Positions 56,996 to 64,000 of a stretch of DNA of 64,000 nt are shown here, piece by piece. This stretch comes from Clostridia bacterium (GTDB taxonomy: Bacteria; Bacillota; DSM-521; Neomoorellales; Neomoorellaceae). Under the pieces are notes generated by a model. It worked only from the letters and a program-made list of their open reading frames with translations. It was not told the origin of the DNA and did not search any database. The translations under genes were made by a program, and so were the position numbers. Every line of letters begins with the position of its first letter. Position 1 is the stretch's first letter. The stretch spans positions 62,001-126,000 of the forward strand of contig JASUSV010000002.1 in NCBI GenBank assembly GCA_030445865.1. The letters are read 5' to 3'.

Positions 56996-57068
56996 TGTAA
57001 GCCGGAGGCAGGAAAAATATATGAAGGAGGCTCTGGTTTGATGGGTGGATAGGGGGTGATTTGTAAGC

Positions 57069-58274
57069 ATGCGTATCCTAGTGCAGAAGTTTGGCGGTAC
57101 GTCGGTAGCCACGCCGGAGCGGCGGGAAGCGGTGGTCGGGCACATCAGGCAGGCTTATGATGAAGGCTATGCCCTGGTTGTAGTCGTCTCGGCCATGGGG
57201 CGGGCAGGTGAACCCTATGCTACCGACACCTTGCAGAACCTTATTGCCGGAACAGAAGTTCCCGCCAGGGAAAAAGATCTCTTGCTTTGCTGCGGGGAAA
57301 TTATTTCCACCGTCGTTCTGGTTGGTGTATTGCGAAAGCATGGCTTTGATGCCGTAGCCCTGACGGGTTGGCAGGCAGGTATTATTACTGATGATAATTA
57401 CGGCGATGCCCGCATTTTGCGCGTGGATCCCGGCAGGGTCCTGCACCACCTAAACCAGGGGCAGATAGTGGTAGTCAGCGGCTTTCAGGGCCGGACGGAG
57501 CAGGGGGAAATAACCACCTTGGGGCGAGGAGGTAGCGATACTACGGCTGCGGCTCTGGGCGTAGCTCTTGGCGCCGAGGTAGTGGAGATTTATACCGACG
57601 TTGATGGTATTTATACCGCCGACCCCGGCATCGTGGCTGAAGCTCAAACCCTTCCTAACCTAACCTATTACGAAGTCTGCCAGCTGGCCTACGAAGGAGC
57701 AAAAGTCATCCATCCCCGCGCTGTGGAAATCGCTATGGAAGGGAATGTTCCCCTGAGGATCAAATCTACTTTTAAACAAGGCCCTGGAACCCTGGTAGGT
57801 ATACGGCCCCGGGATAATGGCGTACCCATCAGGCGGGACAGAATAATCACCGGAATTACCCATATGGCCGACTTGACACAGCTAAAAGTTAATCTTAAGA
57901 ATGATGGCGCCGATGGCCTAAAAGTTTTTAAGCGCCTAGCCCAGGCCGGCATAAGCGTGGATTTTATTAATGTTTTCCCGGATCAACTGGTTTTTACCGT
58001 TTCCAACCAGTTGGGTGCTAAGGCGGAAAAACTTATTGAGGAGCTCAACCTGGAGGTTCAGGTACGCCCGGACTGCGCCAAAGTTGCCGCCGTGGGGGCG
58101 GCTATGCGAGGCGTGCCGGGAGTAATGGCCGCCATCGTGGAAGCTTTAACGGAAGAGAAGATAGAAATATTACAGTCGGTAGATTCCTACACTTCTATCT
58201 GGTGCCTGGTGCCCCGCAAAGATATGGAAAGGGCCGCGCAGGCCCTGCATCGGAAATTTGGCCTGGGCGCCTAA
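57069..58274 (+). CDS. lysC: Aspartokinase
   Basis: A 401-residue aspartate kinase. KFGGTSVATPERR at the N-terminus and GRGGSDTTAAALGVALGAEVVEIYTDVDGIYTADP (catalytic, split by variable residues) are clear. Two ACT domains fill about 265-400 and should bind lysine or threonine for feedback control. ATG behind GGGGGTGATTTGTAAGC, 70 bp after the mobile element. Confidence 0.95.
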   Translation: MRILVQKFGGTSVATPERREAVVGHIRQAYDEGYALVVVVSAMGRAGEPYATDTLQNLIAGTEVPAREKDLLLCCGEIISTVVLVGVLRKHGFDAVALTGWQAGIITDDNYGDARILRVDPGRVLHHLNQGQIVVVSGFQGRTEQGEITTLGRGGSDTTAAALGVALGAEVVEIYTDVDGIYTADPGIVAEAQTLPNLTYYEVCQLAYEGAKVIHPRAVEIAMEGNVPLRIKSTFKQGPGTLVGIRPRDNGVPIRRDRIITGITHMADLTQLKVNLKNDGADGLKVFKRLAQAGISVDFINVFPDQLVFTVSNQLGAKAEKLIEELNLEVQVRPDCAKVAAVGAAMRGVPGVMAAIVEALTEEKIEILQSVDSYTSIWCLVPRKDMERAAQALHRKFGLGA

Positions 58275-58294
58275 AAATCTTGGAGGTGGAAGCC

Positions 58295-59182
58295 TTGGTT
58301 AATTGGGGTCGCATTTTGACGGCGATGGTTACCCCTTTTAAAGCCGATGGGTCGCTGGATGTAGAGGGGGCGCGACGGCTAGCGTCTTACCTGGTCGAAC
58401 ACGGCAGCGACGGCCTGGTGGTAGCCGGAACCACGGGAGAGTCCCCTACCCTTACCCATGAGGAGAAGCTAGCCTTGTTTAAGGCGGTAAAAGAAGAAGT
58501 AGGCGGCCGCGCGACCGTTATCGCCGGGACGGGTACCAACTCGACGGCGGCCAGTATAGAACTAAGCAAGGAGGCGGAAGAAACCGGCGTTGATGGCCTG
58601 ATGCTGGTTGTGCCCTACTATAACCGTCCTTCGCAGGAGGGCCTTTACAGGCATTTCAAGGCCGTAGCCGAAGCTACTTCCTTGCCCATTCTCCTTTACA
58701 ATATCCCTTCGCGTACCGGCCGCAACATGGAAGTGGACACCGTTTCCCGCTTGGCCGAGATTAAAAATATCGTCGCCCTCAAGGAAGCCAGCGGTGACCT
58801 GGACCAGGCTGCGGCCATCTTGCGCAAGGTCCCGGAAGGCTTTTTGCTTTACAGCGGCGACGATTCCCTTACCCTGCCCATGATGGCCGTAGGCGGTTAC
58901 GGGATCGTCAGCGTAGCCTCCCACGTGGTGGGAGAAAAAATGCAAGCGATGATCCAGGCCTTTTTGAGCGGCGATGTGGCCCGGGCCGCTAGGTTGCACC
59001 AGGAGCTCATGCCTACCTTTAAGGCCCTTTTTGTAACGACCAACCCTGTGCCGGTTAAAGCCGCCTTAAATATGCTGGGGCTGCCGGCAGGCCCGGTACG
59101 CCTGCCTTTAGTAGAACCCACCGAGGCCGAACTCTTAAAGATTGAGGCGGGTTTAAAGGCGGCAGGTTTGCTGCAGGCATAA
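58295..59182 (+). CDS. dapA: 4-hydroxy-tetrahydrodipicolinate synthase
   Basis: A 295-residue DapA condensing pyruvate with aspartate semialdehyde. GTTGESPTL is the substrate-binding TT motif, YNIPSRTGRNM holds the catalytic Tyr, and VALKEASGDL has the Schiff-base Lys. TTG at 58295 with GGAGG 8 nt upstream; the longer frame starts inside lysC. It completes the set asd-lysC-dapA-dapB in this window. Confidence 0.95.
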   Translation: MVNWGRILTAMVTPFKADGSLDVEGARRLASYLVEHGSDGLVVAGTTGESPTLTHEEKLALFKAVKEEVGGRATVIAGTGTNSTAASIELSKEAEETGVDGLMLVVPYYNRPSQEGLYRHFKAVAEATSLPILLYNIPSRTGRNMEVDTVSRLAEIKNIVALKEASGDLDQAAAILRKVPEGFLLYSGDDSLTLPMMAVGGYGIVSVASHVVGEKMQAMIQAFLSGDVARAARLHQELMPTFKALFVTTNPVPVKAALNMLGLPAGPVRLPLVEPTEAELLKIEAGLKAAGLLQA

Positions 59183-59191
59183 AGCTAAGGG

Positions 59192-59220
59192 TTGTTTCCC
59201 GTCCCTTCTTGGGTTATAAT
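59192..59220 (+). promoter_or_regulatory. Sigma-A promoter before rnj
   Basis: TTGTTT (59192-59197) and a consensus TATAAT (59215-59220) are 17 bp apart. Transcription would start near 59227. Confidence 0.75.
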
Positions 59221-59248
59221 AAAACCGGAAATTATACTGGCCGGGTTT

Positions 59249-59288
59249 AAGCGCTGGCAGCGCAGGCGGAGCGCGCAGCGCTTTCTTT
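59249..59288 (+). terminator. Leader terminator before rnj
   Basis: AAGCGCTG (59249-59256) pairs with CAGCGCTT (59276-59283), with extra GC pairing inside the loop, followed by TTCTTTA. It lies between the promoter at 59192 and the rnj start, so it can act on rnj as well as ending dapA transcripts. Confidence 0.7.
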
Positions 59289-59321
59289 ATGTTAAGAAAA
59301 GGGGAATATGGAGGTGGATTG

Positions 59322-60989
59322 ATGGCTGAAAACGGGCAGAAGCTTTCCCTGATCCCGCTGGGCGGCTTGGGGGAGATCGGTAAAAATATGCTCCTGGTTA
59401 AATATGCGAATAACATCCTGGTAATCGACTGTGGCTTAAGTTTTCCGGAAGATGAAATGCTCGGCATCGATGTGGTTATCCCGGATATAAGTTACCTTCT
59501 GGAAAACCGCCAGATGGTGAGGGCCATTATTCTCACTCATGGGCATGAAGATCATATCGGCGCTATGCCCTATATTTTGCGGGAACTTAACGTACCGGTT
59601 TACGGGACAAAACTTACCTTGGGCTTGCTCCACGCGAAGTTAAAAGAGTACGGCTTGCAAAATAACCTGCGTTTACAAGAAGTGAAGCCGCGGAACGTTT
59701 TAAAGATCGGGCCTTTTAGGGTCGAGTTTATCCGCGTTAACCACAGCATTCCCGATTGCGTAGGTCTGGCGATACACACCCCTGTGGGTACGGTTGTTCA
59801 TTCAGGCGATTTTAAAATAGATTTTACGCCTACGGGTGAGGAAACTACAGATTTTTATAAATTTGCCCAACTGGGGGAAGAAGGAGTATTAGTTCTCCTT
59901 TCGGATAGCACCAACGTGGAGAGGCCCGGCTATACCATGTCCGAAAGGGTAGTGGGGCGGAATTTTGAAGAAATTTTTCGCCAGGCTAAAGAACGAATTA
60001 TCGTCGCCAGCTTTGCTTCCAATATTTACCGCATTCAACAAGTAATAAGTATCGCCCATAAATACGGCCGCAAGGTGGCCGTTGTCGGCCGCAGTATGGT
60101 TAACGTTGTAAATATAGCTTACGAATTGGGCTACCTCACCATCCCTAAGGATACTCTTGTGGACATTGAAGAAATAAAAAACTTGCCTAAGTCCAAAACG
60201 GTCATTATTTCCACAGGGAGCCAGGGTGAGCCCATGTCGGCTCTGGCGAGGATGGCTATGGCCGACCATCGCCAGGTGGAAATAGTTCCGGGAGATACCG
60301 TTATTATTTCGGCCCTTCCTATCCCCGGCAACGAAAAGCTGGTTGCCCGCACCGTGGACCAGCTTTTTAAACAGGGCGCTGATGTGTACCACGAAGCGAT
60401 CGGGGGCTTTCACGTTTCCGGCCATGCCAGCCAGGAAGAGCTAAAGCTCATGCTAAGGCTGGTGAAGCCGAAATTTTTCATCCCCATACACGGCGAATAC
60501 CGTATGCTCATTAAACATGCCCGCCTGGCAGAAGAATTGGGGATACCGGGGGAGAATATCTTTGTGGCCGAGAATGGCCAGGTCATCGAGTTTAGCGCCG
60601 ACCGCGGAGCCGTAGTCGGGCGCGTGCCGGCAGGCAGGGTGCTGGTTGACGGGCTGGGGGTAGGCGATGTCGGTAATATAGTTTTACGCGATCGTAAAAT
60701 GCTGGCCCAGGACGGCATTCTTATCGTGGTGCTTACCCTCCGCAAGGACACCGGTACCGTCCTGGCCGGCCCGGATATAATTTCCAGGGGTTTTGTTTAC
60801 GTGCGCGAATCCGAGGAACTGCTAGAAGAAGCTAAAGAAAAGGTCCGCCAGGCTTTAGATAAATGTTGCCAGGACAACTTGACCGACTGGTCAACCATTA
60901 AAAGCAGCGTCAGGGATGTTTTGGGTAAATTCCTTTATGAAAAAACCCGTCGCCGCCCCATGATCCTGCCCATCATCATGGAAGTATAA
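59322..60989 (+). CDS. rnj: Ribonuclease J
   Basis: A 555-residue beta-CASP metallo-beta-lactamase nuclease. The zinc motif is THGHEDHIGAMPYIL; NHSIPDCVGLAI, VHSGDFKID and STNVERPG follow. The beta-CASP part has STGSQGEPMSALARMA and FHVSGHASQEELKLML, and the C-terminal domain ends RRRPMILPIIMEV. It has 5'-exonuclease and endonuclease activity in RNA decay and rRNA processing. ATG at 59322 with GGAGGTG at 59310-59316. Confidence 0.95.
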   Translation: MAENGQKLSLIPLGGLGEIGKNMLLVKYANNILVIDCGLSFPEDEMLGIDVVIPDISYLLENRQMVRAIILTHGHEDHIGAMPYILRELNVPVYGTKLTLGLLHAKLKEYGLQNNLRLQEVKPRNVLKIGPFRVEFIRVNHSIPDCVGLAIHTPVGTVVHSGDFKIDFTPTGEETTDFYKFAQLGEEGVLVLLSDSTNVERPGYTMSERVVGRNFEEIFRQAKERIIVASFASNIYRIQQVISIAHKYGRKVAVVGRSMVNVVNIAYELGYLTIPKDTLVDIEEIKNLPKSKTVIISTGSQGEPMSALARMAMADHRQVEIVPGDTVIISALPIPGNEKLVARTVDQLFKQGADVYHEAIGGFHVSGHASQEELKLMLRLVKPKFFIPIHGEYRMLIKHARLAEELGIPGENIFVAENGQVIEFSADRGAVVGRVPAGRVLVDGLGVGDVGNIVLRDRKMLAQDGILIVVLTLRKDTGTVLAGPDIISRGFVYVRESEELLEEAKEKVRQALDKCCQDNLTDWSTIKSSVRDVLGKFLYEKTRRRPMILPIIMEV

Positions 60990-61070
60990 TTTGCGGTACT
61001 GTGATGTCCATCATAGTTATTCCCCCCGCCGAAGTTTAGGATTAAATTAAGCATGAAGGAGGGGGAAAAA

Positions 61071-61727
61071 ATGAGCATTTGGCGTTGCCCGGGGCAGGAC
61101 CGGAGGTACTGGAAACCGGAGGATATTTTTGAGGCCCCCTGCCCCCATTGCGGGGGGCTTATTGAATTTTGGAAAGACGACGTGAGCCTGAGATGCCCGC
61201 ATTGCCGCCAGATGGTGACCAACCCCAAATTTGACCCTGGCTGCGCTGCCTGGTGCCCCTATGCCAGCAAGTGTATTGGCGAGACGGCCCTGATTTATCA
61301 GAGTCAGCCGCAGGTTCTTCGCGATCGCTTAGAGGTGGAAGTTCGTAAAAGACTCGGAAAAAAGCACAAGGACTTGCTTAAAATTTCTTTGAAAGCCGCC
61401 CAATTTGCTGAAAAAATTGCCCGGGAAGAAGGGGCTGATCCCCTGGCGGTTATTGCCGCCTGCCTGTTGTACCAGATTGATGCTTCCGGGCAGAGAGAGG
61501 CAGGGGAGCTGGCGGACAAGAAGGGTACGACCCAGGCTGCCGAGATTATGGAAGGCTTGGGTATCGAACCGGAAATAAAGAAGCGCATAATAGATATTAT
61601 CGAGCATTATTTCAGCGGAAATCTGGCCGGCACCGAGGAGAAGATTCTTGCAAAGGCCATAGATTTAGCCAAAGAGGCTTTAGGGGCAAGTACCGAGGAA
61701 ACATTTCCGAAAAAGCTAGACGCCTGA
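61071..61727 (+). CDS. Zinc-ribbon protein with degenerate HD-like domain
   Basis: A 218-residue protein. The first about 75 residues hold many Cys: CPHC, CPHC and GCAAWCPYASKC, most likely zinc ribbons. The following helical part (about 95-200) resembles HD-domain hydrolases: ISLKAAQFAEKIAREEGADPLAVIAACLLYQIDAS. However, the His-Asp dyad expected in the LLHDIG position is replaced by Tyr-Gln, and the first His is absent, so it is probably not a metal hydrolase. AAGGAGGGGG precedes the ATG at 61071. Its 3' end overlaps ttuA tail to tail by 12 bp. A weak ACTGTGAT/ATCATAGT hairpin lies at 60998-61017. Confidence 0.75.
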   Translation: MSIWRCPGQDRRYWKPEDIFEAPCPHCGGLIEFWKDDVSLRCPHCRQMVTNPKFDPGCAAWCPYASKCIGETALIYQSQPQVLRDRLEVEVRKRLGKKHKDLLKISLKAAQFAEKIAREEGADPLAVIAACLLYQIDASGQREAGELADKKGTTQAAEIMEGLGIEPEIKKRIIDIIEHYFSGNLAGTEEKILAKAIDLAKEALGASTEETFPKKLDA

Positions 61728-62663
61728 GCCGACAGAATCAACAATTGCTGCCCGCAGGGCTAAGGGATCGAGGCCGGCCCTGCTCATTTGCCGACAAAAA
61801 CCGCATACTTCATCTGTAGTGGGCTGGCCGCACTTCGTGCACGGCTTCAGGATAGGTTCTTCTATCCGGTTATGGAAGAAGCTCCGCCCGGTCCGGAGAA
61901 AGCCGAGGTAAAACTGATCCTTTGTGCCAGGCGCGCTGGCCTCTAACTTGTTGAGGAGCTCTTTATAGAGCAGGGTGTGGGTTCCCCTGGACATGGGGCA
62001 CTCCTCAAGGACGTAGTCTATCCCCTGTAGCAGGCAGTAGGCAGAGGTTTCACGCTCGCCCAACCGGCATAGAGGCTTGACTTTGCGCGCCAGCCCCTGG
62101 CCTGCCGGCATGTGGGGCGACTGGCGGCGCAGGTAGCCGGTTTGCCAGTACAATAAGTTTCCCAAGAGAGCGGCAGCCTCGTCGTCCAGGTTATGGCCGG
62201 TGGCGATGGCGTCGTAGCCGCCGCTGGCGGCAGCCAGGTTCATAATGTAGCGTTTGACCAACCCACAGGCGGAACAAAAAGTCTTGGCGTTCTTCCTGGC
62301 AATATAGCCCACATCTACGCCGTAAATTTCCCGCAGGGAAATCTCGTGCAGAACCGCTTTTTTAGCCGAGGCAAAGTTTCGCGCTTTTTGGCGCGAGGTT
62401 TCTGAATAGCCGGGTATTCCCAGATCAATGTACAGCCCGTGAGCCTGGTATCCCATACTGAGCAAGATATCCCACAGAGCCAGGCTGTCCTTGCCTCCCG
62501 AGACGGCTACGAGCAATTTCTCCTCTTTGGTAAACATCCGGTAAGCTTTTATGGCCCTGGCTACTTGTTTATGCAGGTGTTCCAGAAGATGCTCCGGGCA
62601 AAAGGCTGCATGGTGGCGGCGGATTTCCAGGCAGGCTTTTTGCCCGCATTTTAAGCACCGCAT
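61716..62663 (-). CDS. ttuA: tRNA 2-thiouridine synthetase, TtuA/NcsA-like
   Basis: A 315-residue PP-loop ATPase of the TtuA/NcsA/Ncs6 group. An N-terminal zinc finger (CLKCGQKACL ... FC) precedes LLVAVSGGKDSLAL (ATP pyrophosphatase loop). The [4Fe-4S]/catalytic cysteines are in FCSACGLVKRY and EECPMSRG. GHNLDDEAAALLGNLL is the group signature, and a C-terminal zinc finger reads CTKCGQPTTDEVCGFC. It activates a tRNA uridine for sulfur insertion. The partner sulfur carrier lies 17 bp upstream. ATG at 62663 behind AAGGGGCGA. Confidence 0.85.
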   Translation of the reverse strand: MRCLKCGQKACLEIRRHHAAFCPEHLLEHLHKQVARAIKAYRMFTKEEKLLVAVSGGKDSLALWDILLSMGYQAHGLYIDLGIPGYSETSRQKARNFASAKKAVLHEISLREIYGVDVGYIARKNAKTFCSACGLVKRYIMNLAAASGGYDAIATGHNLDDEAAALLGNLLYWQTGYLRRQSPHMPAGQGLARKVKPLCRLGERETSAYCLLQGIDYVLEECPMSRGTHTLLYKELLNKLEASAPGTKDQFYLGFLRTGRSFFHNRIEEPILKPCTKCGQPTTDEVCGFCRQMSRAGLDPLALRAAIVDSVGSGV

Positions 62664-62680
62664 TGGATAATCGCCCCTTT

Positions 62681-62875
62681 TTACCCACCGGAAGTTACCG
62701 GCCAAATTTCTATTTCCTCGTTTTCCTCGACCACGACATCCTGCGTCAGTAATTGCCCGCCTTTTACTACCAGCACGGTCTCGGGATTAATTTGCAGGAG
62801 ACGTAAAATATTTCTCACCGTATGTTTCCCGGAAATTTCTTTCACCGTATTGTCTCTCCGCATAACGACGCGCAT
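62681..62875 (-). CDS. ttuB: ThiS/MoaD-like sulfur carrier, TtuB-like
   Basis: A 64-residue ubiquitin-like protein ending in Gly-Gly (WPVTSGG), the mark of sulfur carriers that are adenylated and thiocarboxylated. VRNILRLLQINPETVLVVKGGQLLTQD fits the ThiS/MoaD/TtuB fold. Its place directly before ttuA on the same strand points to supplying sulfur for tRNA 2-thiolation. Start ATG at 62875 with GGGGGTGGGAA upstream; a longer open frame shows no homology. A -10-like TATAAT (complement of 62915-62920) lies about 40 bp upstream. Confidence 0.82.
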   Translation of the reverse strand: MRVVMRRDNTVKEISGKHTVRNILRLLQINPETVLVVKGGQLLTQDVVVEENEEIEIWPVTSGG

Positions 62876-63042
62876 TTTCCCACCCCCGGTATTGCTCTCT
62901 ATATAAATTTTAACATTATAGTGTTTGTTACTCAAAAATGCTGCCGGGAAAAAATTTTGCGGCATGGTTAGAGGAATTTCCTAAAAGGAAATAGAATTAA
63001 CTGGACCGGTGACAAAAAACGAGGTGCTTGTAGGGGAAAATT

Positions 63043-64000
63043 ATGCGAGTAAGAAATAAAACAATGGCATTTATTGCAGCCGTTCTTTTTATGTCTACCA
63101 TGATTTTAGCGCCGGTTTGGGCCGGAGAACCCCCGCAAATTACCGCCAGGGCGGCGGTGCTTATGGATATGGCTACCGGGAAGATACTTTTCGCCCATAA
63201 CCCCGATATGCGTATGGCGCCGGCCAGCACAACCAAGATCCTTACGGCTCTTATCGCCTTGGAGCTGGGTAACCTGGACGACCGTATAACCGTAGGCCCA
63301 AACCCACCTCGGGTTGAAGGGACGCGCGTCTACCTGGTAGAAGGGGAAACCGTTACCCTAAAGGATTTACTGTACGGCATGATGTTAAATTCCGGAAACG
63401 ATGCCGCCCTGGCCGTAGCCGAACATTACGGCGGGTCCCAGGAGGGTTTCGCCCGACTGATGAATAAAAAAGCAGGTGAGCTTGGAGCCCAGCATTCCCA
63501 CTTCGTCAATCCCAGCGGCCTGTCCGATCCCGATCACTACACCACCGCCCGCGACTTGGCCGTTATCGCCAGGGCGGCCATGCAAAACCCCACCTTCAGG
63601 GAAATAGTGGCCACTAAAACCCGGCCCTGGCGCGGCAAGGAGTGGGAAAGCGTTCTCATCAACCAGAATAGGCTTCTATGGCATTATGAGGGCGCCGACG
63701 GCATAAAAAACGGCTATACCTCTGAGGCCAATTTTACCCTGGTGGGCTCGGCTACTCGCGGAGATCAGAGCCTTATAGCCGTTGTCCTGGACGAACCCAG
63801 TAGCCATGCAGCTGAACAGGATGTCCAGGATCTTCTCGACTACGGCTTCCGCGAATTTCGCTCCTACGTCCTGGCGCGAAAAGGGGAAATATTGGCCACG
63901 GTCGGCCTGGAAAAGGTAAAAAATTTAGAACTGGTGGCGGCAGACAATCTGGCCGTTGTGTGTAAAAATGACGGCAGCACCCCGCCTAAAGGCCAGCTAC
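63043..64000 (+). CDS. D-alanyl-D-alanine carboxypeptidase, incomplete
   Basis: An S11 penicillin-binding protein of which 319 residues are inside the window; the frame runs off the right edge. Signal peptide about 1-25, ending APVWAGE. SxxK is in APASTTKILTALIA and SxN in LNSGNDAALAVAE. The third motif reads KNG (DGIKNGYTSEA) rather than KTG, an unusual change at the active site. It is a paralogue of the enzyme at 49685. ATG at 63043 follows GTAGGGGAAAATT. It is divergent from ttuB. Confidence 0.9.
   Translation, partial: MRVRNKTMAFIAAVLFMSTMILAPVWAGEPPQITARAAVLMDMATGKILFAHNPDMRMAPASTTKILTALIALELGNLDDRITVGPNPPRVEGTRVYLVEGETVTLKDLLYGMMLNSGNDAALAVAEHYGGSQEGFARLMNKKAGELGAQHSHFVNPSGLSDPDHYTTARDLAVIARAAMQNPTFREIVATKTRPWRGKEWESVLINQNRLLWHYEGADGIKNGYTSEANFTLVGSATRGDQSLIAVVLDEPSSHAAEQDVQDLLDYGFREFRSYVLARKGEILATVGLEKVKNLELVAADNLAVVCKNDGSTPPKGQL

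Overview
The window is 64 kb of a bacterial chromosome with about 50 % G+C by eye. It is densely coding, nearly all on the plus strand from 16 kb onward. Gene content and order fit a spore-forming, probably thermophilic member of the Clostridia, and resemble what I know of Moorella/Thermanaeromonas-type organisms. This placement is an inference. It rests on the codY-rpsB-tsf-pyrH-frr-uppS-cdsA-dxr-rseP-ispG-proS-rimP-nusA-infB backbone, the sporulation genes (dpaAB, pdaB, a ytvI-like gene, a dacF-like gene) and a ttuB-ttuA pair for tRNA 2-thiolation of the kind used by thermophiles.

Layout. 0-4.5 kb: an incomplete secreted protein on the minus strand, an FAD oxidoreductase, an N-acetylmuramoyl-alanine amidase and a CofE-like protein. 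These are followed by two abutting gene remnants, the tail of a nitrilase and the head of a radical-SAM protein. 4.5-8 kb: a cyclic-di-AMP (ydaO) riboswitch with its terminator, then a complete glycine-betaine ABC transporter. 8-15.8 kb: single accessory or housekeeping genes on both strands (sfsA, cupin, acyltransferase-like hydrolase, flavin reductase, ClC transporter, comM, DUF2148). 16-26.7 kb: murJ-murT-gatD, dprA-topA-xerC-hslV-hslU-codY. 26.7-37.8 kb: the rpsB/tsf, pyrH/frr and isoprenoid/phospholipid genes, including a 56-residue ferredoxin, ending with proS. 37.8-46 kb: rimP-nusA-rnpM-infB-rbfA-nrnA-truB-ribF. 46-52.9 kb: rpsO, pnp, pdaB, a D,D-carboxypeptidase, an M16 peptidase, a dUTPase-like gene and a small membrane protein. 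52.9-59.2 kb: a lysine riboswitch followed by dapB-dpaA-dpaB-asd-lysC-dapA. 59.2-64 kb: rnj (RNase J), a zinc-ribbon protein with a degenerate HD-like domain, ttuB-ttuA on the minus strand, and a second D,D-carboxypeptidase that runs off the end.

The least expected feature is a pair of related intergenic elements, at 42321-42566 (after infB) and 56687-56995 (after asd). They share near-identical blocks and nearly identical termini that form a 10-bp perfect inverted repeat. Each is flanked by its own short direct repeat, an apparent target-site duplication that includes the stop codon of the gene before it. At least one internal helix is preserved by a compensatory base change. They behave like a non-autonomous mobile element that encodes a structured RNA. 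I do not recognise the family.

Other non-coding signals include a multi-helix RNA candidate with two mutually exclusive pairings between codY and rpsB, and two compact structured intergenic elements near 8.1 and 11.4 kb. Promoter-then-terminator leaders lie before rimP and rnj. Hairpins cover the translation starts of pdaB and of a small membrane protein.

The genes group by function: wall and spore-cortex building (amidase, murJ, murT/gatD, pdaB, two carboxypeptidases, the dap pathway), lysine and dipicolinate supply, the MEP isoprenoid pathway (dxr, ispG, uppS) with a possible ferredoxin donor, translation and RNA decay (rpsB, tsf, frr, rimP, nusA, infB, rbfA, truB, rpsO, pnp, rnj, nrnA), and osmoprotection.
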